This document shows positions 25,311 to 33,898 of a stretch of 64,000 bases of DNA, in pieces (position 1 is the first letter of the stretch; each line of letters opens with the position of its first letter). The notes beneath the pieces are model-generated. The model did not search any database. It was not told where the DNA came from and saw only the letters and a list, made by a program, of their open reading frames with translations. Source of the DNA: Pseudolactococcus reticulitermitis. GTDB taxonomy: Bacteria > Bacillota > Bacilli > Lactobacillales > Streptococcaceae. The DNA is taken from the NCBI RefSeq assembly GCF_002260845.1, contig NZ_BEDT01000003.1, positions 248,001-312,000 on the forward strand, read 5' to 3'. A program made the translations under genes and the position numbers.

Positions 25311-26648
25311 TTATGGCTGATAACTATCTGATAGGCACAGCTCATAAATCGCTAGCGCATAGATGATTAAATTTGTTTTTAAATCATCTTCTATAAAGTA
25401 CTCATTTTCTTTATGCGCGATACCTTTTTGCCCTGGAAATGATGGCCCAAAGGCAACTGTATTGGGCATATATCGCGCATAAGTTGCCCCTGTCGTTGTG
25501 ACTGGTGTGGCATCTAATCCCGTCACTTTGCCATAAATAACACTTAACAACGTGACATAAGCATTGTCCTTAGGAAAATTTGTCCCTTTCAAGGAACGCG
25601 TGACGCTCACTTGAGCATTTTGAGGTAAATTCTCCTTAATTTTCGCGATAATCCTGTCTTCTGTCACTGAAATCGGATACCGGATGGCTAATTCTAGACA
25701 CACTTCATGCTGGTCTGTCTTCTTGATTAGAACGGGCGTTAAAATCAATTTCCCTGATGCGGCGTCGGAATAGCCAATCCCTAATTTTTCGCCATAATGC
25801 TCATCCGATAAATAATCGTCAAGCCAAGAAAAATAAGTTTGTAGTTCACCAGATGGCAAAATGTCTCGGAGCTCGCGCGCTAGTTTGGTAATGCTATTGA
25901 TGCCCATTTCTGGGGCGTTTGATGGACTAGACTTGCCAAGTGCAGTAATCTGTTGCCCATCAAAAGTCACACTGAGCTCGCTCGGCACAACACTTCTGGA
26001 CATCTGGCCTTGGAAATCACCCAGTCGATCAAGTGCCTTGTCCACTATCGATGTTTTAATCGCCAGATTGACAATGCCACGTTCGCCGTAAACAACGGGA
26101 TATTTACAGTCAGGCGTAAAACCAAACATAGGCGGCACTTCTTTTTCCAAATAAAGCGGGATATCCTGACTACCTGTCTCTTCGTTGGAACCGAATAGCA
26201 CACGGATAGGGATTTTAGGCTGAATGCCTAGATCTTTGATGAGTTTCAAGCCAAACAGACAACTCATGATTGGCCCTTTATTATCCAAAATACCTCTGGC
26301 ATAAAGCACGCCATCCCGCTGACTTAAGTCAAATGGCGGACTATCCCAACTGGGTTCATTTGCTGGCACAACATCTAAATGACCGATAATCCCAAAATAC
26401 TTTTGATCCGCACGACTTTCACCAAACTGGGCATAACCGATGGCATCATTAACCAACTTGGTTTCAAAACCGTAAGATTTGGCAATATCTAGTGCTTTAA
26501 GTACCGCTGCTTTAGGTTCACCCCCGAAAGGACAATCCTCTTCTGGAACACCTTGGACACTTGGAATACGGATAACTTTTGCCAAGTCATTTAGGAAAAT
26601 CTCCCAATTTTCAGCGACAAGCTGTTTAATTTCTGTTTCCATTTTCAT
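25311..26648 (-). CDS. M20 family dipeptidase (PepV-like)
   Basis: The 445-residue metallopeptidase has the M20 zinc ligands: GIIGHLDVVPANEPSW, RGILDNKGP and GSNEETGSQDIPLYL, and a C-terminal His in GIAHKENE. PepV-type enzymes are broad dipeptidases in the cytoplasm. It is not a standard-length match to the lactococcal housekeeping pepV gene neighbourhood; here it lies between a GntR regulator and the PTS permease. AGAGGTG precedes ATG 26648. Confidence 0.85.
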   Translation of the reverse strand: MKMETEIKQLVAENWEIFLNDLAKVIRIPSVQGVPEEDCPFGGEPKAAVLKALDIAKSYGFETKLVNDAIGYAQFGESRADQKYFGIIGHLDVVPANEPSWDSPPFDLSQRDGVLYARGILDNKGPIMSCLFGLKLIKDLGIQPKIPIRVLFGSNEETGSQDIPLYLEKEVPPMFGFTPDCKYPVVYGERGIVNLAIKTSIVDKALDRLGDFQGQMSRSVVPSELSVTFDGQQITALGKSSPSNAPEMGINSITKLARELRDILPSGELQTYFSWLDDYLSDEHYGEKLGIGYSDAASGKLILTPVLIKKTDQHEVCLELAIRYPISVTEDRIIAKIKENLPQNAQVSVTRSLKGTNFPKDNAYVTLLSVIYGKVTGLDATPVTTTGATYARYMPNTVAFGPSFPGQKGIAHKENEYFIEDDLKTNLIIYALAIYELCLSDSYQP

Positions 26649-26657
26649 CGCTCACCT

Positions 26658-27386
26658 CTAATTTTTACTTCTGACTAAGGTATTTGAAAAGACATATTCA
26701 TCACTGCGATAATAGGAAATATCGTGCATGATTGGCACACCCGTTACTGAGAAAACATTTGACGTTGCCCGAAACATCGGCTGACCAACAGGTATCTCAA
26801 AGGCAATGCTCATCATTTTATCCACCAAAACCGCTTCAATTTCTTGATGTGAATAGGCAATCGCTATTTTTTGTTCAATCAATTCAAAAATTGAATTTTC
26901 AAAGGCTGTCTCTTCAATAGCCTCAGGTAAAAATTTCTGTCTGATATACAAATCTTCAACCGTCATTGGTAAATCATCTAAATACCTAATGCGATTGACA
27001 TTGATAATGATCTCTTCCGCCTTAGCTTCAAGTTCTTCCCATAATTTACCGTCATAATCAATCTGGTAAACACCCATCACTTCGGTTCGCGGTGTTTTAC
27101 CATTGGCTTTAGCAACTTCATTAAAACCCTGCAAACCCGATCCGCCACTTGCTAATTTGTGATGATTCATGACGTAAGTGCCTGTATTTTGATGTTTAAC
27201 CAGCACCTTTTTCTCAATTAAAAGATTGATTGCCTTTCGGACGGTCAGTCTACTGACATTAAATTCTTGGGCTAATTCTGCTTCCGATGGTAATTTTTGA
27301 GCGGTTACGTAAATACCAGCTTTAACTTTATTTTCAACTTCTTTTGCGACTTGTTTATAAATCGAAACACCTTTTTTATTTTCCAT
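26658..27386 (-). CDS. GntR/HutC-family repressor with UTRA ligand domain
   Basis: The 242-residue regulator has the GntR winged helix (YKQVAKEVENKVKAGIY, LPSEAELAQEFNVSRLTVRKAINLL) and the C-terminal UTRA domain (about 95-235) that binds small sugars or amino compounds. It is embedded in the operon, second gene after yitT, and most likely controls it; a 22-base palindrome lies in the operon promoter. GGGGATGAT precedes the ATG. Confidence 0.88.
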   Translation of the reverse strand: MENKKGVSIYKQVAKEVENKVKAGIYVTAQKLPSEAELAQEFNVSRLTVRKAINLLIEKKVLVKHQNTGTYVMNHHKLASGGSGLQGFNEVAKANGKTPRTEVMGVYQIDYDGKLWEELEAKAEEIIINVNRIRYLDDLPMTVEDLYIRQKFLPEAIEETAFENSIFELIEQKIAIAYSHQEIEAVLVDKMMSIAFEIPVGQPMFRATSNVFSVTGVPIMHDISYYRSDEYVFSNTLVRSKN

Positions 27387-27401
27387 ATCATCCCCTTCTT
27401 T

Positions 27402-28256
27402 TTAACCCCATTGACTTGTACTGCGATTTGTTTCGATGCCTTTGGTAATGCTCATAAAGGCTAGCTGATCGACTTTTTTGACCACGTCAGCAATCTTGTT
27501 CAACTCATGACTGGTGACAACTAATAATAAAATATCTTGTGCCTCATGATAGTAGCCACCTTGTGCATGATTAATGACTGTAATGCCGCTTTGATGGCTC
27601 GCTTGAATGCGCCGCAACATCTCACTTGCATGCTTGGTCACAATCAAAAGCTGCACTTTTTTCTCTTTCGTATTGACAAAATCAATGACTTTACCATTGA
27701 TAAAGATCGTCATCGCTGAATACAAGGCGTAGCGCCAACCAAAGACAAAACCTGCGGTAAATTCAATCACTAAGTTAAAAGCCGTAAAAATTGTACCAAT
27801 ACTGCGCGTCGTTACTTTTCTAACGAGGATACCGATGATATCTAAACCTCCCGTTGAAAAATCACTGTTCAAAGTAATGCCAACGCCTAGACCATGAATG
27901 ACACCACCAAATACCGTACAAATCACAGGATCACTTGTCAGTGCCACAACAGGAATGAGCTTCATAAATACCGATGTCAGAAAGACCGCAACAATCGTAA
28001 AAATGGTAAACTTACGATCAATTTTAAACCAAGCAAGAATTAAAAGCGGCACATTGATAAATAAGACCAATGTTGCTAAATCCAACATGGGCAAGTTAAA
28101 CTTACCTGATAAAGCAACGACCAACTGGGCAAACCCCGTCACACCATTGGCATAAATGCCACCCGGTAACCAAAACAGATTAACTGAAATAGCTGAAAGC
28201 AAGGCATAGGCTGCCGCTATGACCAGTTTTTTAAGGTTGTCATTTAAACCTGCCAT
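27402..28256 (-). CDS. YitT family membrane protein
   Basis: The 284-residue protein has five or six membrane segments of the YitT/DUF161 type (FWLPGGIYANGVTGFAQL, NSDFSTGGLDIIGIL) and a C-terminal soluble DUF2179 domain (VQLLIVTKHASEMLRRIQ, QGGYYHEAQDILLLVV). The role of this family is not established; transport is likely. It is the first gene of the operon. AGAAAGGAAG precedes ATG 28256, and a copy of the dispersed leader-like repeat lies right in its leader. Confidence 0.82.
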   Translation of the reverse strand: MAGLNDNLKKLVIAAAYALLSAISVNLFWLPGGIYANGVTGFAQLVVALSGKFNLPMLDLATLVLFINVPLLILAWFKIDRKFTIFTIVAVFLTSVFMKLIPVVALTSDPVICTVFGGVIHGLGVGITLNSDFSTGGLDIIGILVRKVTTRSIGTIFTAFNLVIEFTAGFVFGWRYALYSAMTIFINGKVIDFVNTKEKKVQLLIVTKHASEMLRRIQASHQSGITVINHAQGGYYHEAQDILLLVVTSHELNKIADVVKKVDQLAFMSITKGIETNRSTSQWG

Positions 28257-28258
28257 TT

Positions 28259-28372
28259 TCCACTTCCTTTCTGCGATTTCATGTCATGAAATCTTGAAAC
28301 TTGACCTGCGCTAGCGCTTCGTCCAAGCGGGATCATTCGCGACCTTTGCTCGCTCAAAGGCTTATCCAAAAC
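28259..28372 (-). repeat. Dispersed leader-like repeat, copy B (fullest)
   Basis: Read on the minus strand: TTTGAGCGAGCAAAGGTCGC, a GATCCCGCTTGGACGAAGCG segment, GCGCAGGTCAAG, TTTCAAGATTTCA with a TGAAATC partner (hairpin), ending AGAAAGGAAG, the yitT ribosome site. It is the most complete of four copies. Confidence 0.65.
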
Positions 28373-28409
28373 TTTAAAAGTAACCGCTTTCAAATCATTT
28401 AGCACATTC

Positions 28410-28441
28410 ATTATAACATGTATATATAATTTTGTATATAC
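28410..28441 (-). promoter_or_regulatory. Operon promoter with palindrome, probable GntR operator
   Basis: GTATATA (28420-28426), eight bases, TATATAC (28435-28441) form a dyad. On the minus strand it lies immediately upstream of a TATAAT -10 (28415-28410), so a repressor bound there would block transcription of yitT-gntR onward. The dyad form suits a GntR/HutC dimer. It also lies within the upstream region of cutC on the plus strand. Confidence 0.5.
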
Positions 28442-28512
28442 TATTTTTAAATTATTTTCAAGCTAGATATGGTATAATCAAAGTAATCGAAAAACAGATT
28501 GGAGACTTAACT

Positions 28513-29145
28513 TTGTTAATCAGAGAATTTTGTGCTGAAAACTTTACCGATATTCCCCGCGCTGTGGCGGCTGGTGCTGAGCGCATTGAGCTTTGCGACA
28601 ACCTCGCAGCGGGCGGCACGACCCCGAGCTACGGCGTCATCAAGGAAACCGCCGACTACCTTACGGATACGAAAACAACCTTTGCCAGCATGATTCGCCC
28701 ACGGGGTGGCGACTTCGTCTATAACTCGATGGAGCTTCGCATCATGGAGTCTGACATTCTCAAAGCCGTTGAAGCTGGCACAAGTGAGCTGGTATTCGGT
28801 GCGCTGACAGGTGATAATACGCTAGATTTAGAAGTTTTGGAAACCTTGATGATTGCGAGTCAAGGACTGCCCGTGACGTTTCACATGGCCTTTGACGAGA
28901 TTCCAGCAGACTTGCAAAAATCTGCCATTGATGAACTTGTCACACTTGGCTTTGACAAAATTCTCATGCACGGCGACAGCCTTGACAAACCTGTCAATAC
29001 TGACAAAATTGCTGAACTCGTCCGCTATGCTGATGGTCGCATCCAGATTTTAGCAGGTGGTGGCGTGACTGCTGCCAATGCTGAAACAGTGGCAGCCCAA
29101 ACGGGTAGCGCCTATGTTCACGGCACAAAAATTGTGACCCTTTAA
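28513..29145 (+). CDS. cutC: CutC family protein
   Basis: The 210-residue TIM-barrel protein has the family start REFCAENFTDIPRAVAAGAERIELCDNLAAGGTTPS, MIRPRGGDFVY and ILAGGGVT. CutC was named for copper homeostasis, but the biochemical role is uncertain. The start is TTG 28513, placed behind GGAGACTTAAC; the frame is open 27 codons further, but that part contains the promoter (TATGGTATAAT). It is divergent from the yitT operon. Confidence 0.85.
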   Translation: MLIREFCAENFTDIPRAVAAGAERIELCDNLAAGGTTPSYGVIKETADYLTDTKTTFASMIRPRGGDFVYNSMELRIMESDILKAVEAGTSELVFGALTGDNTLDLEVLETLMIASQGLPVTFHMAFDEIPADLQKSAIDELVTLGFDKILMHGDSLDKPVNTDKIAELVRYADGRIQILAGGGVTAANAETVAAQTGSAYVHGTKIVTL

Positions 29146-29148
29146 GAC

Positions 29149-29188
29149 AAAACCCCTCAGATTTCATTTACGAAATCTGAGGGGTTTT
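29149..29188. terminator. Bidirectional terminator
   Basis: AAAACCCCTCAGATTTC and GAAATCTGAGGGGTTTT pair over 17 bp around a six-base loop, between cutC and the carbonic anhydrase gene. Confidence 0.9.
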
Positions 29189-29190
29189 AC

Positions 29191-29829
29191 TTAATCTTCA
29201 ATACGATAAACATCGCGATCTTGCGTTGCTTGGATATTGCGGTAATTGCTGCGTAACTTATCTTGTAACAAATCTTTTTCAGCTGGTGAAATTTTAATCG
29301 GCTCCTCTAAAATCAGCCAAGTAATCGTTTGGTTCAATGGCGGTGTCGTCATGGAGCCTTTATACGTCCAGAAAGTCTGATTTTCAGGTAACAATTTATT
29401 AATATCAAAGTCAACCAATTTATGGGGACTATTTAACAGCGTCTGAATACTGTCATCTGTGCAAGCTTCATCGACATCCGCAAAAACAGCCAGAACGAGC
29501 TGGTTAATGTCCACACTCTCAAAAGCAAAATGAATCTCTGCTGCGTGCCTTTTACCATTGACCAAATGCTCTGCGCCGTCATGAAAATGGAAACGGTTGA
29601 GCATATATTCATGGCCACGCCACTGCAAATCGCCATCGGCATAAATCTGAATCCCAATCGGCGTATCTTTGACGATGACTTCCTGATCACTCGGCAAATT
29701 AATCTGCAAAGACGTATCAACCTTAGCCAGCAACTGATCCGTCCGCACATCAATCGGCGACTGAGGAATCAAAGTATGATCAGCAAGCGCCCATTTTTCC
29801 TGGTGCCTGTAATCGAGATGTTTCATCAT
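29191..29829 (-). CDS. Alpha-class carbonic anhydrase, apparently cytoplasmic
   Basis: Carbonic anhydrase interconverts CO2 and bicarbonate. Alpha-class marks are clear: QSPIDV near the start, the zinc ligands in FHFHDGAEHLVNGKRHAAEIHF (two His in FHFH, third in EIHF), and YKGSMTTPPLNQTITWLIL. The start ATG 29829 follows AAGGAG. From there the protein (212 residues) has no signal peptide, whereas most bacterial alpha-class enzymes are exported. A longer frame upstream adds a weakly hydrophobic stretch but has no ribosome site. Confidence 0.85.
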   Translation of the reverse strand: MMKHLDYRHQEKWALADHTLIPQSPIDVRTDQLLAKVDTSLQINLPSDQEVIVKDTPIGIQIYADGDLQWRGHEYMLNRFHFHDGAEHLVNGKRHAAEIHFAFESVDINQLVLAVFADVDEACTDDSIQTLLNSPHKLVDFDINKLLPENQTFWTYKGSMTTPPLNQTITWLILEEPIKISPAEKDLLQDKLRSNYRNIQATQDRDVYRIED

Positions 29830-30051
29830 GGCAACTCCTTTAATGATGAGCGGGAAACCCGCTAATAATTTCAATGCTTAACGTTTAATCGTGTCGAAAG
29901 CAAGCACTGAATGACGCTTTGTCTCGCATTTCTCAAGCGCTATCTTATCTATCATACCATATTTTGAGTTAATTATTCGGCAGAGAAGTCCCAAATATTT
30001 GCTGCCCTGCCTCCTAAATCTGAACAACAATAGCGAAAGGCGCGCTATTGG

Positions 30052-31077
30052 TCATTTTAATTTAAATTTTGGATATAGCACACCCAGAAAGACAGCAATT
30101 GGCACGAAAGCAGCTGCCAGCAGTTTATTCTGGAAAGTGAGCAAACTCACCACCAACTCAACCAGACACACCACAACTGTCAGATGTCGAATCAACTTGC
30201 CCGCCGCCAAATTTTTAGCACTTGCTTTGAGCGGATAAAGATGGGTCAACATTTGATAATCCTGAGATTGACGAATCGGCAACAGTTGAAAAACGAGTAA
30301 GTAATCAAAAACTAACGCAAGCAATAAAGCAAAAATATCCGAATCAATAAAGATGAGCGACAGTACCGCAAGCCCTAGCAAACGCAACATCAGCAGCCAA
30401 TAATCTCCACTCCGCAAAAAAGTTCTGATAAAAAGATAATCATAGGTCATTTTTGACTTGGGCAGCAAGATATCCAGATACTTGCGCCGTTTGGCCTGTT
30501 GTTGTAAGCCCTTGACATCTGTAAACTGGCTAAATATCTTGAGCACTGCATTTTGGCGATTTTTTTCATAATTAATGAGCGCTTGCCACTGAATCAGCTC
30601 ATTTTGGACAAAGGACTGTGCTTTTTTCGCGAGCAGGACATACTTGATAACGATTAAGACGATAGCCCAGACCAGCGTGAAAGGAAGGGGACTTTTGACA
30701 AGCGGACTGATGATAAGCGTCACCAAAACAATCACAAGCGCTGGAAAGACCAGCGATTTTTTCACAGTGCTTGTCAGATAGGCTTGAACAGCCTTTTCTT
30801 TTGCTAAGAGAAACTGTTGGTCTGCACGTTCGACAAAGGTTGCTAGTCGTCCGAAAAAGAGCACCATGAGAGAGACCAGAATAGCGATGCCATAGCCCGG
30901 CAACCAATGCTCAGGTAAATTTTTCAAGAAATCAGCGTATTGATAGGCCGAAAAACCAATGAGAAACATGAGGACGAGGACAAAATGGTCGTTGAACACA
31001 TAACGGAGGTATTTGATAGTTTGCGCCCGCCAGTTTCCACGCCGTTTGGCAAATAAATCATTGATGTCTTTAGCCAT
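30052..31077 (-). CDS. ecsB: ABC transporter permease EcsB
   Basis: The 341-residue membrane protein matches EcsB: two groups of membrane segments separated by a basic region (FLAKRRGNW start; LKIFSQFTDVKGLQQQAKRRKYLDILLPK in the middle). Together with EcsA it forms an exporter-like ABC system that affects protein secretion, RIP proteolysis and peptide export in Gram-positives. The start ATG 31077 overlaps the end of ecsA by eight bases; a frame start at 31095 lies inside ecsA. Confidence 0.85.
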   Translation of the reverse strand: MAKDINDLFAKRRGNWRAQTIKYLRYVFNDHFVLVLMFLIGFSAYQYADFLKNLPEHWLPGYGIAILVSLMVLFFGRLATFVERADQQFLLAKEKAVQAYLTSTVKKSLVFPALVIVLVTLIISPLVKSPLPFTLVWAIVLIVIKYVLLAKKAQSFVQNELIQWQALINYEKNRQNAVLKIFSQFTDVKGLQQQAKRRKYLDILLPKSKMTYDYLFIRTFLRSGDYWLLMLRLLGLAVLSLIFIDSDIFALLLALVFDYLLVFQLLPIRQSQDYQMLTHLYPLKASAKNLAAGKLIRHLTVVVCLVELVVSLLTFQNKLLAAAFVPIAVFLGVLYPKFKLK

Positions 31078-31813
31078 GCGCCTGCCAACTTTCATCTGTC
31101 AAAGCAACATAAATCTCATCAAGACTTGCCTCAGGCAGGTTAAACTTCGTACGTAAAGCTGCTAAATCACCATCTGCGATGACTTGCCCCTCATGTAAAA
31201 CAATAAATTTGTCACAGAATTTCTCTGCTGTTGACAAAATATGGGTCGACATCAAGATAGACGCTCCCGTTTTTTTCATCTCTAACATCAGGTCAATCAA
31301 ATCGTTGATGGCAAGGGGATCCAGCCCCAAAAACGGCTCATCGATGATATAAAGAGATGGCTCTGTCAAAAAAGCACAGATAATCATCACTTTTTGCTTC
31401 ATACCTTTAGAAAAGTTCGCTGGAAACCAGTCCAATTTATCAGAAAGTCTGAAAGTTTTCAGCAATTTTTCAGCACGTGCCATGGCCACCTCTGGTGCAA
31501 CATCATAGGCAAGCGCCGTGACTTCGATATGTTCACGTAGGGTCAACTCCTCATATAAGGCTGGCTGCTCTGGAATAAAACCAATTTTCTTACGGTAGCT
31601 TTCTGCATCCTCACGAATGGTCAAACCATCCAGCAAAATCTGTCCTTGATAAGGTGTCAGCAGCCCAATAATCTCCTGAATTGTCGTCGACTTTCCAGCT
31701 CCGTTTAGGCCAATCAGCCCAACAAGTTCACCATCATTGACCGTCAAATCGACCGATTTCAAAACGGTCGTTCCGAAATAACCACCTGTTAAATTTTCTA
31801 TTTTTAATGTCAT
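31070..31813 (-). CDS. ecsA: ABC transporter ATP-binding protein EcsA
   Basis: The 247-residue ATPase has Walker A GLNGAGKST, signature FSKGMKQKVMI (a KG variant usual in EcsA), Walker B LYIIDEPFLGLDP and the switch His in MSTHIL. It is first in the ecsAB pair and is divergent from hit, as in B. subtilis and streptococci. Confidence 0.9.
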   Translation of the reverse strand: MTLKIENLTGGYFGTTVLKSVDLTVNDGELVGLIGLNGAGKSTTIQEIIGLLTPYQGQILLDGLTIREDAESYRKKIGFIPEQPALYEELTLREHIEVTALAYDVAPEVAMARAEKLLKTFRLSDKLDWFPANFSKGMKQKVMIICAFLTEPSLYIIDEPFLGLDPLAINDLIDLMLEMKKTGASILMSTHILSTAEKFCDKFIVLHEGQVIADGDLAALRTKFNLPEASLDEIYVALTDESWQAHG

Positions 31814-31892
31814 ATGCGCTCTCTATACTCTTTTTGCCATAAAATGCTATAATATGATTATAACAAATTCTAGTAAAGAAACGGTGAAATTC

Positions 31893-32294
31893 ATGACAGA
31901 TTGCATTTTTTGTAAAATAATCGCTGGGGAGATTCCCTCATATCAAATTTATGAAGATGACGATGTCCTTGCCTTTCTTGACATCACGCAAACGACAAAA
32001 GGCCATACCTTGGTGGTTCCCAAAAAACATATCCGAAACGTTTTAGAAATGTCCGCTGAAGATGCCGCAACCTTGTTTGCTAAAATCCCGAAAATCGCTG
32101 CCCACATTACCCAAACACTGGGCGCAAGCGGGATGAATATCCTCCAAAACAACGAGACTATCGCAGGTCAAACTGTTTTTCATGCGCATGTTCACTTGAT
32201 TCCGCGCTATCGCAAAGATGATGGTTTCACGGCTAGCTTCACCGAACACGAACTTGACTTAAAGGCACTTCAAAGCACTTTAACCACCCCTTAA
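31893..32294 (+). CDS. hit: HIT family nucleotide-binding protein
   Basis: The 133-residue protein has the histidine-triad active site HAHVHLIP and a CIFCKIIAGEIPS zinc-like start. HIT enzymes hydrolyse nucleotide-phosphoramidates or dinucleotides in the cytoplasm. The start ATG 31893 (MTDCIFCK) was chosen over one 13 codons upstream, because alignment of the family starts here. A TATAAT lies near 31850. Confidence 0.9.
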   Translation: MTDCIFCKIIAGEIPSYQIYEDDDVLAFLDITQTTKGHTLVVPKKHIRNVLEMSAEDAATLFAKIPKIAAHITQTLGASGMNILQNNETIAGQTVFHAHVHLIPRYRKDDGFTASFTEHELDLKALQSTLTTP

Positions 32295-32356
32295 TCCCTA
32301 GAACAATGGTATCAGACACCTGGTACCATTAACTTAAAGCAGAAAGGAAAGTTGAC

Positions 32357-32587
32357 ATGAGCATGATCGACTATTTCAAAGACTTAAAAGCAATCGGTGG
32401 CGACTTGATTTCAGAAACCGCCGAGGCTAAAAAACATTTAGATACCGTCAAGTTTGAGCTTGGCTATGCACAGTTTGTCCTAGCAGACATCAAAAAAGAT
32501 GTCAAAGCCTATCAGTTTCAAGCGCAACCCCGCATCGATGCCATCAACACATTATCGACTAAAATTCAAAACGAGCTCTCAAAGTGA
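32357..32587 (+). CDS. Small helical protein downstream of hit, unknown function
   Basis: The 76-residue protein is predicted to be almost wholly helical with coiled-coil character (ETAEAKKHLDTVKFELGYAQF, IKKDVKAYQFQAQPRIDAINTL). No signal or membrane segment. AGAAAGGAAAG precedes ATG 32357. Similar small genes follow hit in related cocci. Its terminator is immediately next to the IS630-type insertion. Confidence 0.65.
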   Translation: MSMIDYFKDLKAIGGDLISETAEAKKHLDTVKFELGYAQFVLADIKKDVKAYQFQAQPRIDAINTLSTKIQNELSK

Positions 32588-32600
32588 GAACTCGTTTTTT
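32570..32600 (+). terminator. Terminator at the IS630 insertion point
   Basis: AACGAG-TCTC pairs with GAGA-CTCGTT (one mismatch) followed by TTTTTT; it overlaps the stop codon. The IS element begins only two bases after the T run, so the terminator survived the insertion. Confidence 0.75.
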
Positions 32601-32614
32601 ATATACTCTTTTAG

Positions 32615-33172
32615 TTAAATAAAAACTACACTTTGTATTGCCTCGGAAATTGTCTCAAATTTATTTGAACACCGCTTAATTTTCTCTTTCATAACACCAA
32701 AAAATTTTTCAATAGGATTTAAATCTGGCGAATATGGTGGTAGAAATAAGAGTTGAATAGCTGTGCCATACCAAGCGTTAAACTGTTTGATTAACTCAAA
32801 CAAAACAGCTTTCCGATGAAATCTAGCGTTGTCCATCACAACCACTGCACAGGGGTCTACTGACCATAGGAAAATTGTTTCAAACCAATGTTCAAAATTA
32901 TTTGAATTACAATTTTCTTCTGTCAAAAACTGGGCAAATGGCTTGAAATTAGAATCTAAAGCACAAAAAATATTAGTTCGCTTGAAACGTTTGCCACTAC
33001 GTTCTCCAATCGTTGGTTGACCTTTAAGCGACCATGATTTCTCTTGGACAAGTGTCTTTGAGATGCCACTTTCATCTAAGTAAACGATGCGGTCATCTGA
33101 GAATTGCGCTAGTTTTTCTGTGTATTCTGATCGTTTTGTTTCATCTCGTTCTCGGTAGAGAAACTTCTTTTT
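32615..33172 (-). CDS. IS630-type transposase, catalytic part (orfB)
   Basis: The DDE catalytic domain has no start of its own; it is read from orfA by a -1 shift. Reading the frame from 33172 gives KFLYRERDETKRSEYTEKL, then RIVYLDESGI with the first Asp, VVMDNARFHR with the second Asp, and LPPYSPDLNPIE with the catalytic Glu. A start proposed at 32926 would remove the first Asp and is wrong. The frame runs to a stop 11 bases inside the left end. Confidence 0.85.
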   Translation of the reverse strand, partial: KKKFLYRERDETKRSEYTEKLAQFSDDRIVYLDESGISKTLVQEKSWSLKGQPTIGERSGKRFKRTNIFCALDSNFKPFAQFLTEENCNSNNFEHWFETIFLWSVDPCAVVVMDNARFHRKAVLFELIKQFNAWYGTAIQLLFLPPYSPDLNPIEKFFGVMKEKIKRCSNKFETISEAIQSVVFI

Positions 33173-33471
33173 TTAAAACTGAAATTAAGTTTCTTCAAAG
33201 CCTTCCAAACAGAAACATGACTTACTTTAAAGTGTTCACCCATTTCTTTGAGTGTCCTATCTGGATTTTCAATCACAAACTGTTTTAGTTTAGTGGGATC
33301 TAACTTTTTGAAATAAGTTTTTCGACTAGGGCTTATATAATCGCTACTAGCTCGTTTTTTAAAATTATAGTATGCTACCTGAGAAATATCGAATTTGCGC
33401 AATGCCTTGCGTACGCCATGCTTTTCGCCATAAGCAAGAACTTTATTTTGAGTCGTTTTATCATAGGTCAT
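33109..33471 (-). CDS. IS630-type transposase, DNA-binding part (orfA)
   Basis: The 120-residue protein has two helix-turn-helix regions (VRKALRKFDISQVAYYNFKKR and TLKEMGEHFKVSHVSVWKALKKL) like orfA of IS630-Spn1. It overlaps orfB; the last codons of the useful part read FKKR at the A7G slippery run (33168-33174 on the plus strand is T7). Confidence 0.82.
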   Translation of the reverse strand: MTYDKTTQNKVLAYGEKHGVRKALRKFDISQVAYYNFKKRASSDYISPSRKTYFKKLDPTKLKQFVIENPDRTLKEMGEHFKVSHVSVWKALKKLNFSFKKRSFSTENEMKQNDQNTQKN

Positions 33472-33571
33472 ACTTCTAGTATAGCATACGTAAACTATCT
33501 TTAGTTAAACGAGTATATCGTTCAAGTTTCACCTTGAAATTTTTTATCGTTATCGTGATAATAGGGTGTGT

Positions 33572-33898
33572 TTAAAGCTGATCCCGAGCAAACTTACGTC
33601 CCCATAATCCCCCGAATAATTCAGCGATTAGCATCGCACCAATAAAAATCAATAACATACTCGTGTTTTGAATATAGCGAAACGTATGGTTAGAAAACCA
33701 AAGGATTACTATAATCGCCAACAAACAAACATTTGATGCGATGATCTCTTTGATTTTACCGTCTTTTCTCAAGATAAAGGTTAAAACTAACATGCCAACA
33801 AACATCGCATAGTCACCAATTTCTATCATTTCAAGTAACTGAAATGTATATAAAACAGTAAAAGCAACTGTGATGTAGCCTCCTATGAATTTCAACAT
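33572..33898 (-). CDS. Small membrane protein, unknown function
   Basis: The 108-residue protein has three or four membrane segments (about 5-25, 30-45, 52-70, 78-98) and a short basic end. I do not recognise the family. It is between the IS element and a 400-base AT-rich gap, on the minus strand. The ribosome site before ATG 33898 (GGGGG near the start) is plausible. Confidence 0.55.
   Translation of the reverse strand: MLKFIGGYITVAFTVLYTFQLLEMIEIGDYAMFVGMLVLTFILRKDGKIKEIIASNVCLLAIIVILWFSNHTFRYIQNTSMLLIFIGAMLIAELFGGLWGRKFARDQL

Larger units (their letters stand above)
32604..33515. mobile_element. IS630-type insertion sequence, apparently complete
   Basis: The 912-base element lies between TA dinucleotides. 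Its ends, TACTCTTTTAGTTAAA and (inverted) TACTCGTTTAACTAAA, are imperfect inverted repeats. It encodes a two-frame transposase on the minus strand: orfA (33109-33471) and orfB (32615-33172), overlapping around an A7G run suited to -1 frameshifting. IS630 elements integrate at TA, which agrees with the flanks. The ends resemble those of the MITE at 14615-14722. Confidence 0.85.

Noticed and set aside
32615-32926. Separate 103-residue transposase gene
   Set aside because: Its start removes the first catalytic Asp; the frame continues upstream to 33172 and is joined to orfA by a frameshift.
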